Source: Lycocorax pyrrhopterus obiensis (taxonomy: Eukaryota; Chordata; Aves; Passeriformes; Paradisaeidae). Taken from it: a stretch of 64,000 nucleotides of DNA. The translations under genes were made by a program, and so were the position numbers. The stretch is from the NCBI GenBank assembly GCA_014706295.1, contig JACSVZ010000002.1:130643431-130707430 (forward strand). Direction: 5' to 3'. Each line of letters starts with the position of its first letter. The first letter of the stretch is position 1. Below, in pieces: positions 13,851 to 30,420 of this stretch. The notes under the pieces were generated by a model. That model searched no databases, was not told the origin of the DNA, and worked only from the letters and a program-made list of their open reading frames with translations.

Positions 13851-15200
13851 GTCGTTGTTGTTTGGGGATTTTTTTTAGATTCTGGGTTTGATTTTGGGTT
13901 GGTTGTTAAATATATATATATATTTTTTTTTTTTTTCCCTCCACGAGTGCGGCTTATTTCTACTTGCTGTAAAGGGCAAGAAATGATGGTTCTCCCGAAA
14001 CAATTTCTCTTTGATCCTTGAGTCTGGGGGTGTTGTTCTTGGTATCCAGAAGCCAGCAGTGCGGGAAAGAAATTGCGACTCTAAAGTCCCTTTTCCACTT
14101 CGTTCTTGAGGCAACCTGCCTCTTTCGAGAAAGGAAAACGAGGGGATGCGAGTCCTGCCCCCGCGTCCTGCCGGAGTCCCCCAGCTCAGCCGCGACCGAT
14201 GAGCCCTTGTCCTGTGCAGGCTCCCCGAGGTGGCTCGCACTCACCTCACACCCGGCCCGAGGAAATCGCTCTTTCTCCCGCAATTGTGAACTTCCGTATC
14301 CCCACTGCCCGGGAGAAGAAATACTATTGATTTAGGCTGTCAGGGATTTAAAACAGAGCATTTTCGAAGCAGAGATTTATGAAAAGAAACGAAAAATAGC
14401 CCCAGCGGCTGGCGGCAGCCGCGGGCTGCAACGTGCGCCATCCTCGGCTGCGCTGCCCAGTGAGGGGACACGGCCAAACCTTCCTCTGCCGACTCTTATT
14501 TCCCTCTTTGATTAATTTTTTTCTTACTGCACACTAAAAGGAGAAAAAATCCCGATGTAGCTGTAATTTACGTCTTCTTCTCTACCTCGGGCTTGAATTA
14601 ACTAGCACAGACCTTCCCTCTGAAAATTTTTTGAAGCTGTCCTTTAAGTGCCATTTTCTCCGACGTCTTTCTGTCCTTTTCCATTTCTAGTTCCAATTTC
14701 CAGTCCAGATTATACGATAAATTCCCCATACATGTGATTTAAATAACGCACACAACAAGATAATATTACAGATAAAAAATGTAACCCAAAGTTGACATAT
14801 TCAACCAGCCGCGTTGCAGCGATCGACGAACGTGAATTGAACGCCCAAATCGAGACATTTGAAGAGGGTTAGGGAGGCCCCATTTAGCAGTAAATTCCCC
14901 GGTAATAAATCGAAACTGCTTTCGAAACTATGTGTCTGTTCCAGGTAGGGGTTGTGTGCTTAGTCACCGCGCATGGGGATGCCACCGCAGAGCTTCTCTG
15001 TCTGAATCTGCCCTTAGGCGACTCAATCGCAGTGAAAGGGCAGCGCCGAATCGCTGACAGTCCGTAGGCGACCCGGCATGATGGCCACAAGCCCATTTGG
15101 ACGTGAGCACTATCTGCACCCACTCTCGGCGACATGGGCACCCACAAAAACCCACGCTCTAGGTTTGGGGGTGTTATTTTAGATATTTAAGCCAGTCGGG
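13851..15200. other. non-coding interval between the two upstream CpG islands
   Basis: No coding exon is supported. It begins with a (TA)n tract at about 13909-13922 running into a T-rich stretch to 13936. The part from about 14480 to 14860 is AT-rich with TTAATTTTT, TTGAATTAACTAG, TTTAAATAACG and similar words, and looks like conserved regulatory sequence. The 14880-15160 part is moderately GC-rich and has three GGCGAC words (about 15018, 15067 and 15129). This is proximal upstream DNA of OSR2 and could contain promoter-proximal enhancers. Confidence 0.5.
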
Positions 15201-15324
15201 CCGCCAATGTCACCCCAGCTGGGGCACGACGGGCAGCCAGGTTGGGCGGTGAGACGCAAGGAGCGCGCAAATACCCGCGGCCGGTAGTGGGGCGGGGGGC
15301 GTCGAGCCGTTCTCGGAGGGAAAA

Positions 15325-15339
15325 GTCACCTTAGGTGAC
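15325..15339. promoter_or_regulatory. paired inverted CACCT/AGGTG boxes
   Basis: GTCACCT and AGGTGAC flank a single T as perfect reverse complements. CACCT/CAGGTG-type boxes are bound by ZEB and Snail family repressors, and ZEB proteins are known to use paired boxes. The site lies about 250 bp upstream of the presumed OSR2 first exon. The binding assignment is inference. Confidence 0.4.
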
Positions 15340-15565
15340 GCGGGGGGAGCGGGGGGCGTCCTGCCACTTTAAAGCCCAGTTGCTACCCAAACACAAGTAA
15401 ACAGTGGGGCCGGCGCGGCGGGGCGGGCCGGGGCCGGGGCCGCGGCCGGGGGCGGTCCCGTCCCGTCGGGGCGGAGCGGCGCGGCCCCGAGCGCGGGGCT
15501 GTGCGGGCCGCGGGGTGGGCCGGCGGCGGCGGCGGCGGGCGGGGACAGCGCTCCACGCCACTCAC

Positions 15566-15725
15566 CGCTGAAATGTGATGGACCGGGCAGGGGGCGGCTC
15601 AGACTCGCGCCGAGCCTCGCCGGGGTCGAAGGAGGGAGGCTGCGGGCGGGAGGCGGCGATCTATGCAGGGGCCCCGGGACCGCCGCGGCCAGAGCTCCCA
15701 GCCGCCTCCCAGCCTTCCGCAGCAT
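15566..15725 (-). other. candidate antisense/divergent first exon with open frame
   Basis: Reading the minus strand, a good donor (GCG/GTGAGTGG) follows position 15566. Upstream of it an ATG at 15725 opens a frame that stays open to the donor (53 codons plus one base), beginning MLRKAGRRLG. The predicted peptide is rich in A, P, R and L, as random CpG-island sequence would be, so coding status is doubtful. In mammals the oppositely oriented STK3 locus extends towards OSR2, so an alternative STK3 first exon is one possibility. An antisense non-coding RNA is another, and chance is a third. Confidence 0.25.
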
Positions 15726-15844
15726 GCCGGTCGCCGCCGGGCCCTGGCCCCGCTGAGCACCCTCGTTGTGGATCTAATGTCTCCGTGAAGGTGCCGCGGC
15801 CCCCGCCTCAGCTTTGCCCCGGGAGGAGCAGCAGGCTGTGGTAG
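15600..15844 (+). other. OSR2: OSR2 exon 1 (non-coding, start approximate)
   Basis: Vertebrate OSR2 has an untranslated first exon spliced to the exon that carries the start codon. Here a strong donor GTAG/GTGAGT follows 15844 inside the CpG island, and a strong acceptor precedes the coding exon at 18714. An alternative donor, GTG/GTAGGT, lies four bases upstream. The 5' boundary near 15600 is a guess. The exon contains two short upstream ORFs: 15724-15756 (10 codons plus stop) and 15777-15788 (3 codons plus stop). An ATG immediately followed by TGA also sits at 15573, in case the transcript starts further upstream. Confidence 0.5.
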
Positions 15845-21127
<5,283 letters not shown>

Positions 21128-21850
21128 AGCAGCCAGGGACCCGCGCCCGCTCCGGCAGCTCCAACTTGCCCACTTTACTCAAGGAGTGTATTGTAGGAAC
21201 TCACAGACGCGCACACACACACGGAGACACGCACGCAGACTCGGGGCCAAGCTTTCCTACCACTGGTCTGCGAAACTCGTTTAGAGAGTGCGGACTGCAG
21301 GATCGGGCCCCTCTCCAACCAACACCCAAGCGTAAAGCTCATCTTGTAGATAATCGCGGCTCATTTTAGAGCTCTGTACAGAACGTGGTTCTTTATTCAT
21401 TTGTTTGTTTTGTATCGTGTCAGATGCACATCGATAACAAATCGTGGAGGCAAAGTATCTCTTTAAAAATGTATTTCAAAATAAATCCTTTTTTTTTTCC
21501 AAATACCTCCCGCCTTCTTGTATTATTCTCTGAGCATTTGGGCTTTTTTTTTCCTGCTGTGTCAATGCAATGGCGAAGCATATTGAATAAATTTCCTAGC
21601 TGGGTAATTGTACTGTCACAACAATTTTGGTGATCGCTTTTGTTTGGTCTGTTCCACTGTCGCTGTTGTGTTATCTATTGTTAAGTAAAATGAAAGTGCC
21701 TTATTTGAGAGTTTATAGCTCTATTACTTAATAGTATGAATGTCTAAATATTAACTTCTGTACTCTTTTTTTTCTCTTTTTCCCGAACGATTTTTTTAAA
21801 GAAGAAAAAGAAAGAAATATTTGCAAATAAACAGACTTTAGGAAATAATG
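21128..21850 (+). other. OSR2: OSR2 3' UTR (end approximate)
   Basis: After the TAG the sequence becomes AT-rich, with T-runs and three AATAAA signals at 21480-21485, 21586-21591 and 21826-21831. A short CA-rich patch lies at about 21209-21237. The last signal, followed by a shift in composition, makes about 21.85 kb the likely longest 3' end. The earlier signals could produce shorter UTRs. Confidence 0.65.
21826..21831 (+). terminator. OSR2: distal AATAAA polyadenylation signal of OSR2
   Basis: Canonical hexamer about 700 bp after the stop codon, preceded by a T-rich and A-rich 3' UTR. Alternative signals are at 21480-21485 and 21586-21591. Which is used cannot be decided from sequence. Confidence 0.55.
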
Positions 21851-23699
21851 CATAGAGCCGTTCTTACGCCAAAGCGGCTTATTAGTAACTTATTTGCAAT
21901 CAGCCCGTATATTGTAAAAGTTACCCCTCTCGCGGGGATTGCAGCAGGCAGCCTCCTGCCCGTAGACTTTGGACACGGGCAATTCACCCGCCTAGACAGG
22001 GACTTTATCCTGCAGAAGACGATTCTTTCCCGACAGCTCTGGAAGCAAACAGCGAGGCGCCAATACCGCCCTCCGCCCCGGGCTCATCCGCGGGCCCCTG
22101 GCAGAGCTGCGGCACTGGGAGCAGGGATCCCCACACCCCGTTCCCCTCCTCCGTCTGCGCTGCCGAGCACAAGTCACGCCCAGGGGATTGGACGGAGAGG
22201 CGCTGAGGAGAGGGATTGTTCCCCCCCTCTCGGGAGACCCTCACCCCACGGTGGGGGCCCCCAGGCACTCCCCGCCGGGGTGGCTCTCGGCAACTCAGCA
22301 TGTCCACCCCTTGGGCCACACGGTCAGTGCCTGCACCGGCTCTGCAGCCGGCAGGATGGTGGCACTGAACAATGGGTTCCCCTGCTTGTCACCCTCGCAA
22401 GCCCCTCACCAGTGCCTGTGGACTCTTCTGGAAAGGCATGGTGCCAACACTGAGGCATTTCCCTTGATATATTGCAGGGTGACTTGGATGTGCATCCCCT
22501 CATTACCATCCCACTGCTCTTGTCACTTCTGGCACCCTCTCCACAGTGTTTTGAGTAGTTCGGGGCCCCAAAAATTGTTCTTTCTCAGGCTGGGGGCAAC
22601 CGTCCTGCCCTACTCCTCTGCCAAATTAAGGACCAGGTTAGAATGGCAGGGAGAAATCTCTTCCCCAGGCCCAGGGAGCCCTATCTAAGGAGAGAGCAAT
22701 CCCCTTGCTCCTACTTCAGCAGGGAGGGCTTCACTCCTGGACTCCACCTAGCAGGGTACCAGAACTCCAGGCTGGTCCATCCATGAGAAGGATCACAGAT
22801 CCTAGCACGCCCAAAAGCAGCAGGTGCTGACAGAGCTTGTGTGGCTACACTGTCCCCCTCCCTGATCCTCGTTGGTCCTTCGGCAGGTAACCACCCTGCC
22901 TGAACACTGTTAATGAGTAGCAAGTGAAAACCAGCAGTGCCTGCGCTGCAGTCAGACCATCAGTGTGGAAAGCGCAGCATCACTGCCTGCACTGCCTCCA
23001 CAGAGGGCTGCCACGAGGCAGGGACTACAAGCCAACCCTGCTCTGCCCCAGACCAGGCAGACAGGTGAATTTCCACTGCTACAGCAGATATGACAGTCCC
23101 AAACTCAGACAAAATTTATTATGTGGTCAAGGCCTATCTCTCCATCTGCTCCTTTCCAGGAAGATGGGGAAGGAAAGAATGTTTCTGCAGCCAGAAATAC
23201 TGGTCTGCTGGCTGAAGAGCAGCCTCCCTAGTCAAAGTTTATGTGAGCGCCATCTGTTCTCTTCCTCTTCACCGCCTGTGAACTTGCACCCCTTCTTTGC
23301 TGGGGTGCTGCACCCCTAGAACTATCTTTTCCCCCACCCTGTCCTGCCCTGCTGGCAGCCCTTGTTCTCCCTCTTCAAAATGCTTCTCTCTCCACACTGC
23401 TCCTCTCCAAACCACTCTTCATGGGCGTTTTTTGCTTCCTCTTCATGGGCATCTTCCCAATACCTGATGTCTTCCCATCTGACTGATTCTTCTACTCCAG
23501 TGCTCTCCTGTTCTCTCAGGAGGTTATTCCCTCTAAGTTTGTCTATCCTTATTGTCCTCTGAGTTCCTGTCCCCAGGCCGTTTTACGTCCCCAAGTACGC
23601 ACAGCAAGGCTGGGATAACTCTGTTTGAGTAAACACTCCTGTCAGGATACATATGGGCTTAGTCTGCTCCTCATAGGCCAAGTTCTATGTGAAGTTTGT

Positions 23700-24060
23700 T
23701 TGGAAAGAGCTTAATCAGACGAACAATATCAAAGCACAAAACTAAAGTGATTGTATATAGCTAAGGTTTTATTTAATTGTTTGAGGTTGCTTGTTTAATA
23801 ATCTTCCCCCTGAGCAGACACAGATTGTAAATTAATCTTCTGAGGATTTCTAAAGTTCAGCAGCCAGAAAAAAACCTAAATTACTGAAGCGGGTCAATGA
23901 CAAGCATTTCTAACCGTTAGTCCACGGACTGTTATTTTGTATTTAAACCAGTAGCTATCATCTTAAAACATCAGAGAATGATCTAGTATTTCTCTTTACT
24001 CTCAATACACTTGCCTATAGCACTGCCACACCCCACTCACTTTTTAAAAAATCATCCCTC
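23700..24060. promoter_or_regulatory. candidate conserved non-coding element
   Basis: AT-rich, CpG-poor block with TTTATTTAATTG, TTGTTTAATAATC, GTAAATTAATC and TATTTAAACC words, typical of homeodomain and forkhead sites in vertebrate enhancers. It lies about 2 kb past the OSR2 3' end. Conservation is inferred from sequence character and has not been tested. Confidence 0.25.
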
Positions 24061-25563
24061 CCTGGAAAATTTCAGAGGCAGCTATAAAGAACATGTTAAA
24101 ATACACATATGGTTTGTTGGTTTTAGACCTGTTGGGAACAGAAACAAGTTCTGTAAAGCTACCTTTTGGGCAGGGCTAGGGTTTTTATAGCCATAAAGTT
24201 CCATCCTGACTTTCACAATGCAAACACTAAATACAGCAATATCCCTGTGACTGCCATTTTTGCCTTTGTGAAGTATCCTCCTTCCCTCTGGAAGTTCTCT
24301 GCTCAGTTGCAGAACACAGCACACAGCTCCATGCTTCTGCAGTTTCCGAGAGCTTCCCAAACCACCTGCCTCCTGCTGCTCCGTGTTCCTCTCTCCCATT
24401 GCCACTTTTTTTTCAGCACTGCTTTTTTTTTTGCCTGCACTGGCATGGCTCATTCTGCACCTTTTGCTGTGTTAGAGGCAGCAGCTGCAGTGCTGTAGCA
24501 GGGAAAAGAACTAGCTGTGCTACATACCAGGGAGAAAAAACCAGCAAATAATAAGATATGTCACAATAATCTCCATTTTTAGGGGCAAATTATAGCCCTG
24601 TAAGTTGCATCTGAAAACTGAGCTCTTTGCACATCAGTTGCTGAAACAGATGCTGTCCACAGCTGATGGCAGAGCAGCTCAGCCCAGCTAATTGTGCATA
24701 AAGCTTTTCTATGAGGTAAATATTACATAGCAATGGCATGTCATGCTATTCCAGACCAGCACAGACTATATCCAATGCCAGTGCAAATCTGCTGGCAAAG
24801 CCCAGCCAGTACCACCTTAGGAATATGTACAGCCCAGATCTAAATGTCAGACACCCAGCAGCAACCCGGGAATGCGGCATGGCCATGTCTGCCTGGGTCT
24901 AGGGGCTGGTGCCTGGAGTCCCTTCGAGTAAAACATGTGAAAAAACACTATTTCTTGAACTCCTCTCTGCCTGCTCTCCCCTTTCTTTTTCCTCTTCCTT
25001 CTTCCTTCTTACTGCTCTACTTTTGGACATTTGCTTCAGGAGTTGCTTCTCTTACCCCAGACATCCTGTACTACACCCTGCCTCCTGCCTAGACTCACCT
25101 CCCTCTCCTTCCCTACTTTTTTCCTCCTGTTTCTTTTTTGCCTTCCCATGTCTCACCCCACATTTCAGCCTCTTTTCCTGAACAATTTCCTTCACTCAGA
25201 CTTTTTGGTTCCCTCTTTTAAACCACTCCAACTTCCACTTGTTGCCTCATTCTGTCCTTCAGCCACCAGCCCATATGAAGTCCTCCCTCTTCCCTGACCC
25301 AGAGCTCGTGTCCCCTGTGTGGTACTTCTCACACTCTGCTGGTCCTTCCTTGCTGATCCCATTAACTGAGGCCATGTCCACGTGGCACTCAGGAAACACC
25401 AGAACAGGTGCCATAGATGTACTTGGACCATTTTAAGCATGCTGGCTCTGACACAAAGCCAGCAGCATAGTCCCAGGAGGACCAGGGCTGGTGGCACATG
25501 CAGCTGGTGGCAGCCTGGGCTACTCAGGGTGGAAGCACTGCTATCAGCAGTGCTGCAGCCCAC

Positions 25564-25638
25564 AGACAGCAGGGGGACAGGCAGGCAGGGGACAAGCAGG
25601 AAGGGGGACAGACAGCAGGGGACAGGCAGCAGGGGGAC
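25564..25638. repeat. minisatellite, about 15-bp unit x5
   Basis: Five consecutive imperfect copies of a unit near GGCAGCAGGGGGACA. The units vary at the GCA and G-run positions. G-rich on the plus strand. All three frames are open across part of it, which creates spurious glutamine-, glycine- and arginine-rich ORFs. Confidence 0.85.
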
Positions 25639-26399
25639 GTGGCTCCAGTGGAGACCCTGCATGCTGTGCTGGGAGATGCAGTGGCCCCAGAGGAAGGACA
25701 GACTTCTCTTCTCAGACCTGGCAGTGCTGGCTGAAGGTGGCATCTCTCCTGGCTGCAGGCTACCACCAGCTGCAGCAGCCAGGCCTTGCAGCCATCACAG
25801 GGCTGGTTTGGATTTGGGGAGATGAGGAGCACTCCTACAACCTGTCCTCCATTGGGGCCACATTGAAAGGGGGTTGAAGAGGGTGCTGGGCAGTCTCTGG
25901 AACAATTGGGATTGTCCAAGTGAATCTCCAGGCCTTTAGAATCCATTTGAAATCAGCCTCCTCTCAGTAGGAGAAGGGGAGGTGCAGGACTTTTGCTTCC
26001 CTGAAATTCTTGTAGGATCCAGAGAGTGGCTCCATCGCCTCACACGGCTGAGGGCTGCAGCTGGGAGAAGATTACAAACCCCAGGTCTTTTGACTTTCCC
26101 TCTCTGCAGAAATCCCCCAGATTTCTGGCTTTGAAACAAGCTAACTTCGCCTTGCCTGCAGATCGGGGATGGAATCGGGAAAGAAACCTGCTGGCATGGG
26201 CGATGCCGGTGGTGCCGTGCCGTAGGCAGTGCAGCGAGACTCCCACTCCCCCAGGCAGTGCCTTGACCTGAGGCTCCCTCGCCGTGCGCTTGTGAGGGCT
26301 CTCCTACATGCCAGGGCATTTTGGAGACCCATTTGTTCATCTGGGGGAAGCAGATTGATTGCTTGCTTTTCTCTGTTCAAGTGTAAGAGGAAGCAAAAC

Positions 26400-26640
26400 C
26401 TTTACTTCTTTTTCTCCTCAGAGATTCTTTATAAGGCATTATCTCTACTACTGCCAGCTGACACCCTTTGGCGTCACTACCACTCAGTGCACTGAAGATG
26501 CCTCAAGGTGTGTCAGTCGTGCTTCACGTCAATGCGCCTTGATGTATCTCTTTGGCTGGAATTGAAAGGTACAGTTTCTAAATCTCCCGGTGACCCATTT
26601 TGCATGGATCACTGGTGCGCTAGAATGTAGCTACTCCTTC
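26400..26640. promoter_or_regulatory. candidate conserved non-coding element
   Basis: Balanced-composition block with words such as TTTATAAGGCATTATC, CTTTGGCGTCAC and TTTTGCATGGATC, and few low-complexity stretches. It sits among ordinary intergenic DNA about 5 kb past OSR2. Enhancer status is a guess from sequence character only. Confidence 0.2.
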
Positions 26641-27369
26641 CCATCGTGTTAATGCAAGTTTGCCTGCGTTCAAAGCAGCCTGGCCTCCATGTGCCACGCT
26701 GAGCACAAACGGAGAGCTCGTGCTTGGGTCTCTGTGTGTGAAACGGGCACAGCTGCTTCAGGCTAAATATCTTCCACACAAGTTACATGCTTTAGGTGTT
26801 TTCATTGCTCTATCATAGTCCCTTTATTTAAACATTGTAAATTCTTTTGCTTGATAAACATAGGCAGACAGCTGGATTATCTTAATCTTGGGGCTTGCAG
26901 TCAGCAAGCACAGTGAATGCTCCCAGGTTGCGGAGGGTGCCTCTCCTGCCCGGGTCCCATGGGCCCCCCCTCAGCTAAGCTGGGCAGCAATGCTCAGCAC
27001 TCAGTGTGTCACCAGGAAAAGGACCAAAACGCCTGCGAGGGAGCAGCTCTGGTCACAGGCTGCCTGCCTGAGTGTCCTTGAAGCCAGCCCTGGGGACAGC
27101 ACTAATTAATACTTCCAGCGCAGCCCTGTGACTCCTCGCGCTGCGTTGGCTGTGCACTGCCCTGTCTGCCGGCACGCTGGGATGGGAAGGAGGGTGGCGG
27201 GAAGGCAAACCCTCAGGGGCCCTTCTAGAAGGCCCTGAGGCCCAGCTGTGATGGCAGATGGGATTCATGGGCAGCTCCAGCCCCGGGCATGCTCAGGCTG
27301 CCTGCGAGGGCAATGCAAATGCAGTGCACCTGCCCGCAGGGTGCCATGGCCTCCAGAGTCCTTTAAAGG

Positions 27370-27860
27370 ATGCCTGGCTGGGGTACAATGTGCTGATTTA
27401 GTCCAGGAGCTGGTTCTGCTGGGATGAATCATTTAACCACACAAGCACCCCATGGCTCTGTCTCTCATTTCCATGTTGTGGCCTTCTTTTCCCACTTCAC
27501 AGAGGAAATGATGGCCCGATCCTGGGCATGAACCGCAACAGAAAAACGCTAGGGAAACAAGGAAGCATTCGAGGGGATTTCAGTTATATATATGACTGAA
27601 CAAATATGCGTGATTGGGTCAGAGCCTCACCAACTTCTTTTGTCATGTGCCTATTATCCTCTAATTTTATTTCATGAAAGCTGGGTCTTGAAATTAATGC
27701 TGCATTAAGAGGTATATGGCAGCTCACACTATCACATGTAATGTTCCTGCCAAGCTACAACCGTAGCTTTGTCATGATTCATATTTTCAAACTCCCATTA
27801 AAAAGGCTAAAAACAGATTTTCAGTAGTTCAGCTATGGGTACGTCCCATTTTTCTGAGTC
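27370..27860. promoter_or_regulatory. candidate conserved non-coding element
   Basis: Contains ATGAATCATTTAACC, an imperfect inverted repeat TCAGT-(TA)n-ACTGA at 27580-27599, TCCTCTAATTTTATTTCATG and AAATTAATGCTGCATTAAG. The density of TAAT/ATTA cores and near absence of simple repeats resemble vertebrate developmental enhancers. Not tested by alignment. Confidence 0.25.
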
Positions 27861-30420
27861 TGATTTGCCTAGTTAAAACAAAAAACAAACTCTAGACACA
27901 CCAAGTTTTTAATGAAAAATTAGTCTGCAATGCAGTCATGTGGTCCTGTCCTTTTCTGGGATGCACAACAGGTTCAGTTCCCTAAAATGACCCAGTAAGT
28001 TCAAACGAGCTTACTGTGACTATGGCACAGGAGTGAGGGCTAAACGTGGAGACCTTGCTGCCTTTGCCTAGGTCTATCCTTACATAGGCAGCACTTGTTT
28101 GTCTACTTCAACACTGCTTTCCAACTGGGAAGTGAAGGATGTGGGCAAATGAACAAGTTACTGCAGGGCAAACAGGGGATGTGGAAGTTCAGCACCTCAG
28201 CTACTGCCCAGAAACTGCTCTAATGTATTCTTTAACCCCCTCATAAATGCAAACTCACTTTTCCTCTCCCACAGGGAATGATATACTTGGCTTTTGCTAC
28301 AAGATACTGTGGGTAAGAGAGTGCAGGTGGACACTTGCCACCAAGAGCAGCCACACTGTAGGTTCATGGCAGTTGGTCGTCTCCCTAAACTCCGGGGCAC
28401 AACAGATTAATTTCCCTTAAAAGCCCCACTGTAAAATCCTGATTCAGGTGAGAGAATGACATGGGAGCTTCGGTGCTCAATTGACCTTTGCCTCACAGCC
28501 ACTTGCAGGCAGCAACCTGGTTTGACTAAAATTCTTCAGGTTTCAGCAACAGGAAATTGCAGATGAGAGAACGCTCTGTAAAGTGCATTTGCTCAGTTTC
28601 AGTTGCAAGCTGTGAAAAGTAGCAGCTCCCCAAGCTCTCAACTTTAACCCTGCTATTAATACCATTTTTTCTGATAGCATTGAGACTAGTGCAGCATGAG
28701 GGTCTTGTTGTAGTAAACAATCTCCCAATGATGCTCAAGAAATCCATGTCCTGTCTTCACACAGTTTGCTGCCTAAATGTCCCAGCAAACTCCCAAGCAC
28801 CTTACAGTGTCCCAGCCAAAATACAGATGGTTAGGAAGGTGACTCTATATTAAAACCTAGTTTTGAGGTGTTTCCTCTGCCAGACAGCAGAACAGGCACC
28901 CTGAAATGCTCCTCAAGGCAATGACGGGTGCTGTTCAGGGTTCATGAGAGGAGAAATTAGAGTTTTGGCCAGTGCCTTATTCCTTTTCCTTGGAGAGCCC
29001 CAGGGACTGTTCTCATACAGGTGCTTGGACTGCAAAACAGGAGAAAATCCCTGCCCCAAAATTGGATGGGCTTTGCAAACTGCCCCCAAGGACTTAACGC
29101 CACTCTGGTTTCCACACTGCTCTCACTGGTAATGTAGACAGTCTATGGTAGTATAAAAGCTGTTTGAGATGGTTGAATAAACTACTAGGACTCTCTGCAG
29201 CACTGAAGCCTGAAAATATATTCCTCCCAAAGCAGACAGGAGAGGGATGGGTGCATGGCTGATAGGAGCAAGGCTGGCTGGTGTCTGCCCCATGGCGAAG
29301 TTGCGACTCTTACCACTCCCTGAGGACAATAGGCCCCATCCTGGGACTGGACTGCTTTCAATATGGGACTCTCCATCTTGATCCAGTTTGGATGGGTCAA
29401 TACATGTTGAGACATGCCCTTTCAATATGCTGCATTTTATTAAAAACTAAGTAACTGTGGGCCAGATTGTAAAACTAGGTGGGCCTCATTTGTCTGTCCC
29501 TACTGTAAGCCAATGAAACCTTCAACATACTCAAACTCTCACCTTTTTACCCATTTGAATGAAAAAGCATCACTAATAAAAGAAAATGACTCACCTAATG
29601 CTAAACCTGAGCTCTGTAGATCAGCTTTGATCAAATTCACTGACATTTGGATAACTGCGTTATTATAACTAAAACATCTTTTAAAGTTTTTTTTTCCAGA
29701 CGTTCATTCTTTAAAATTTGCTTTGATCACTGTGTATATCCTTTTCAGCAGAAATTTGTCCACAGAGGGTGAATTTTTTTCATTTGTTTTTCATATGGAT
29801 TCTCTTTCCTTTGTTCATATTTTAAATCAGTGAAGCTACCCTTCAAGTTAGCCCTTACAATAAAAATGCAGCTACTGTGTGGCTTTTAACAACTCATTTA
29901 ACCCATCTGTGCTTCCATAGTCTTGTTAGAAAGCCAAGGCAACTCACACTTATTTATGCAATCAGGCTGATCATGAGGCTTAATTAGAGGTTTTTTTTAG
30001 GATAAAGTAAACACTTCAGAAGGGCAGAGCAGGGAAGTGACGGTCACTGTTATGGTGGTCTGACAACACCAATTTGTAATATGTTACAACAGTGGTGTTA
30101 CAAAACGCTGCACAGAAGGATATTTCTTTCAGAAAGTACTTTTGAATTAGTTCAAGTGCTCCAGTTTCCAAATAGGAGTCACAATCTGAGGCAATTAAAA
30201 TAAATGGAAACAGGAATGTGTCAGGACAATTACAAATTAAAAGATTGAAATCACTGGAGATGGAAGGGCAAAAATTTGCCTGTGTGTAAGTATACATCTG
30301 TGGATGAAGCTCAACTTTTGATGTTGAGGAGGGTAAAGTTTGACTTTTCCTATGGAAAAAATTCACACATGTATGATGCAATAAAATTTAGTTTAGCAGT
30401 AGATAAATGCATTTGTCACT

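Larger units (their letters stand above)
21851..30420. other. intergenic DNA downstream of OSR2, proximal part
   Basis: No gene is supported. Open frames are short, proline- or leucine-rich, and lack domains. Composition alternates between moderately GC-rich patches (about 22.0-23.1, 25.2-26.3 and 26.9-27.4 kb) and AT-rich blocks (about 23.7-24.1, 26.4-26.9 and 27.5-27.9 kb) that resemble conserved non-coding DNA. A minisatellite lies at 25564-25638, and a pyrimidine-rich stretch at about 24970-25190. Confidence 0.6.

Noticed and set aside
1..15565. STK3 (minus strand) coding exons expected by synteny
   Set aside because: No kinase-domain or N-terminal STK3 sequence was recognised in any minus-strand frame. 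The gene may begin outside the window.
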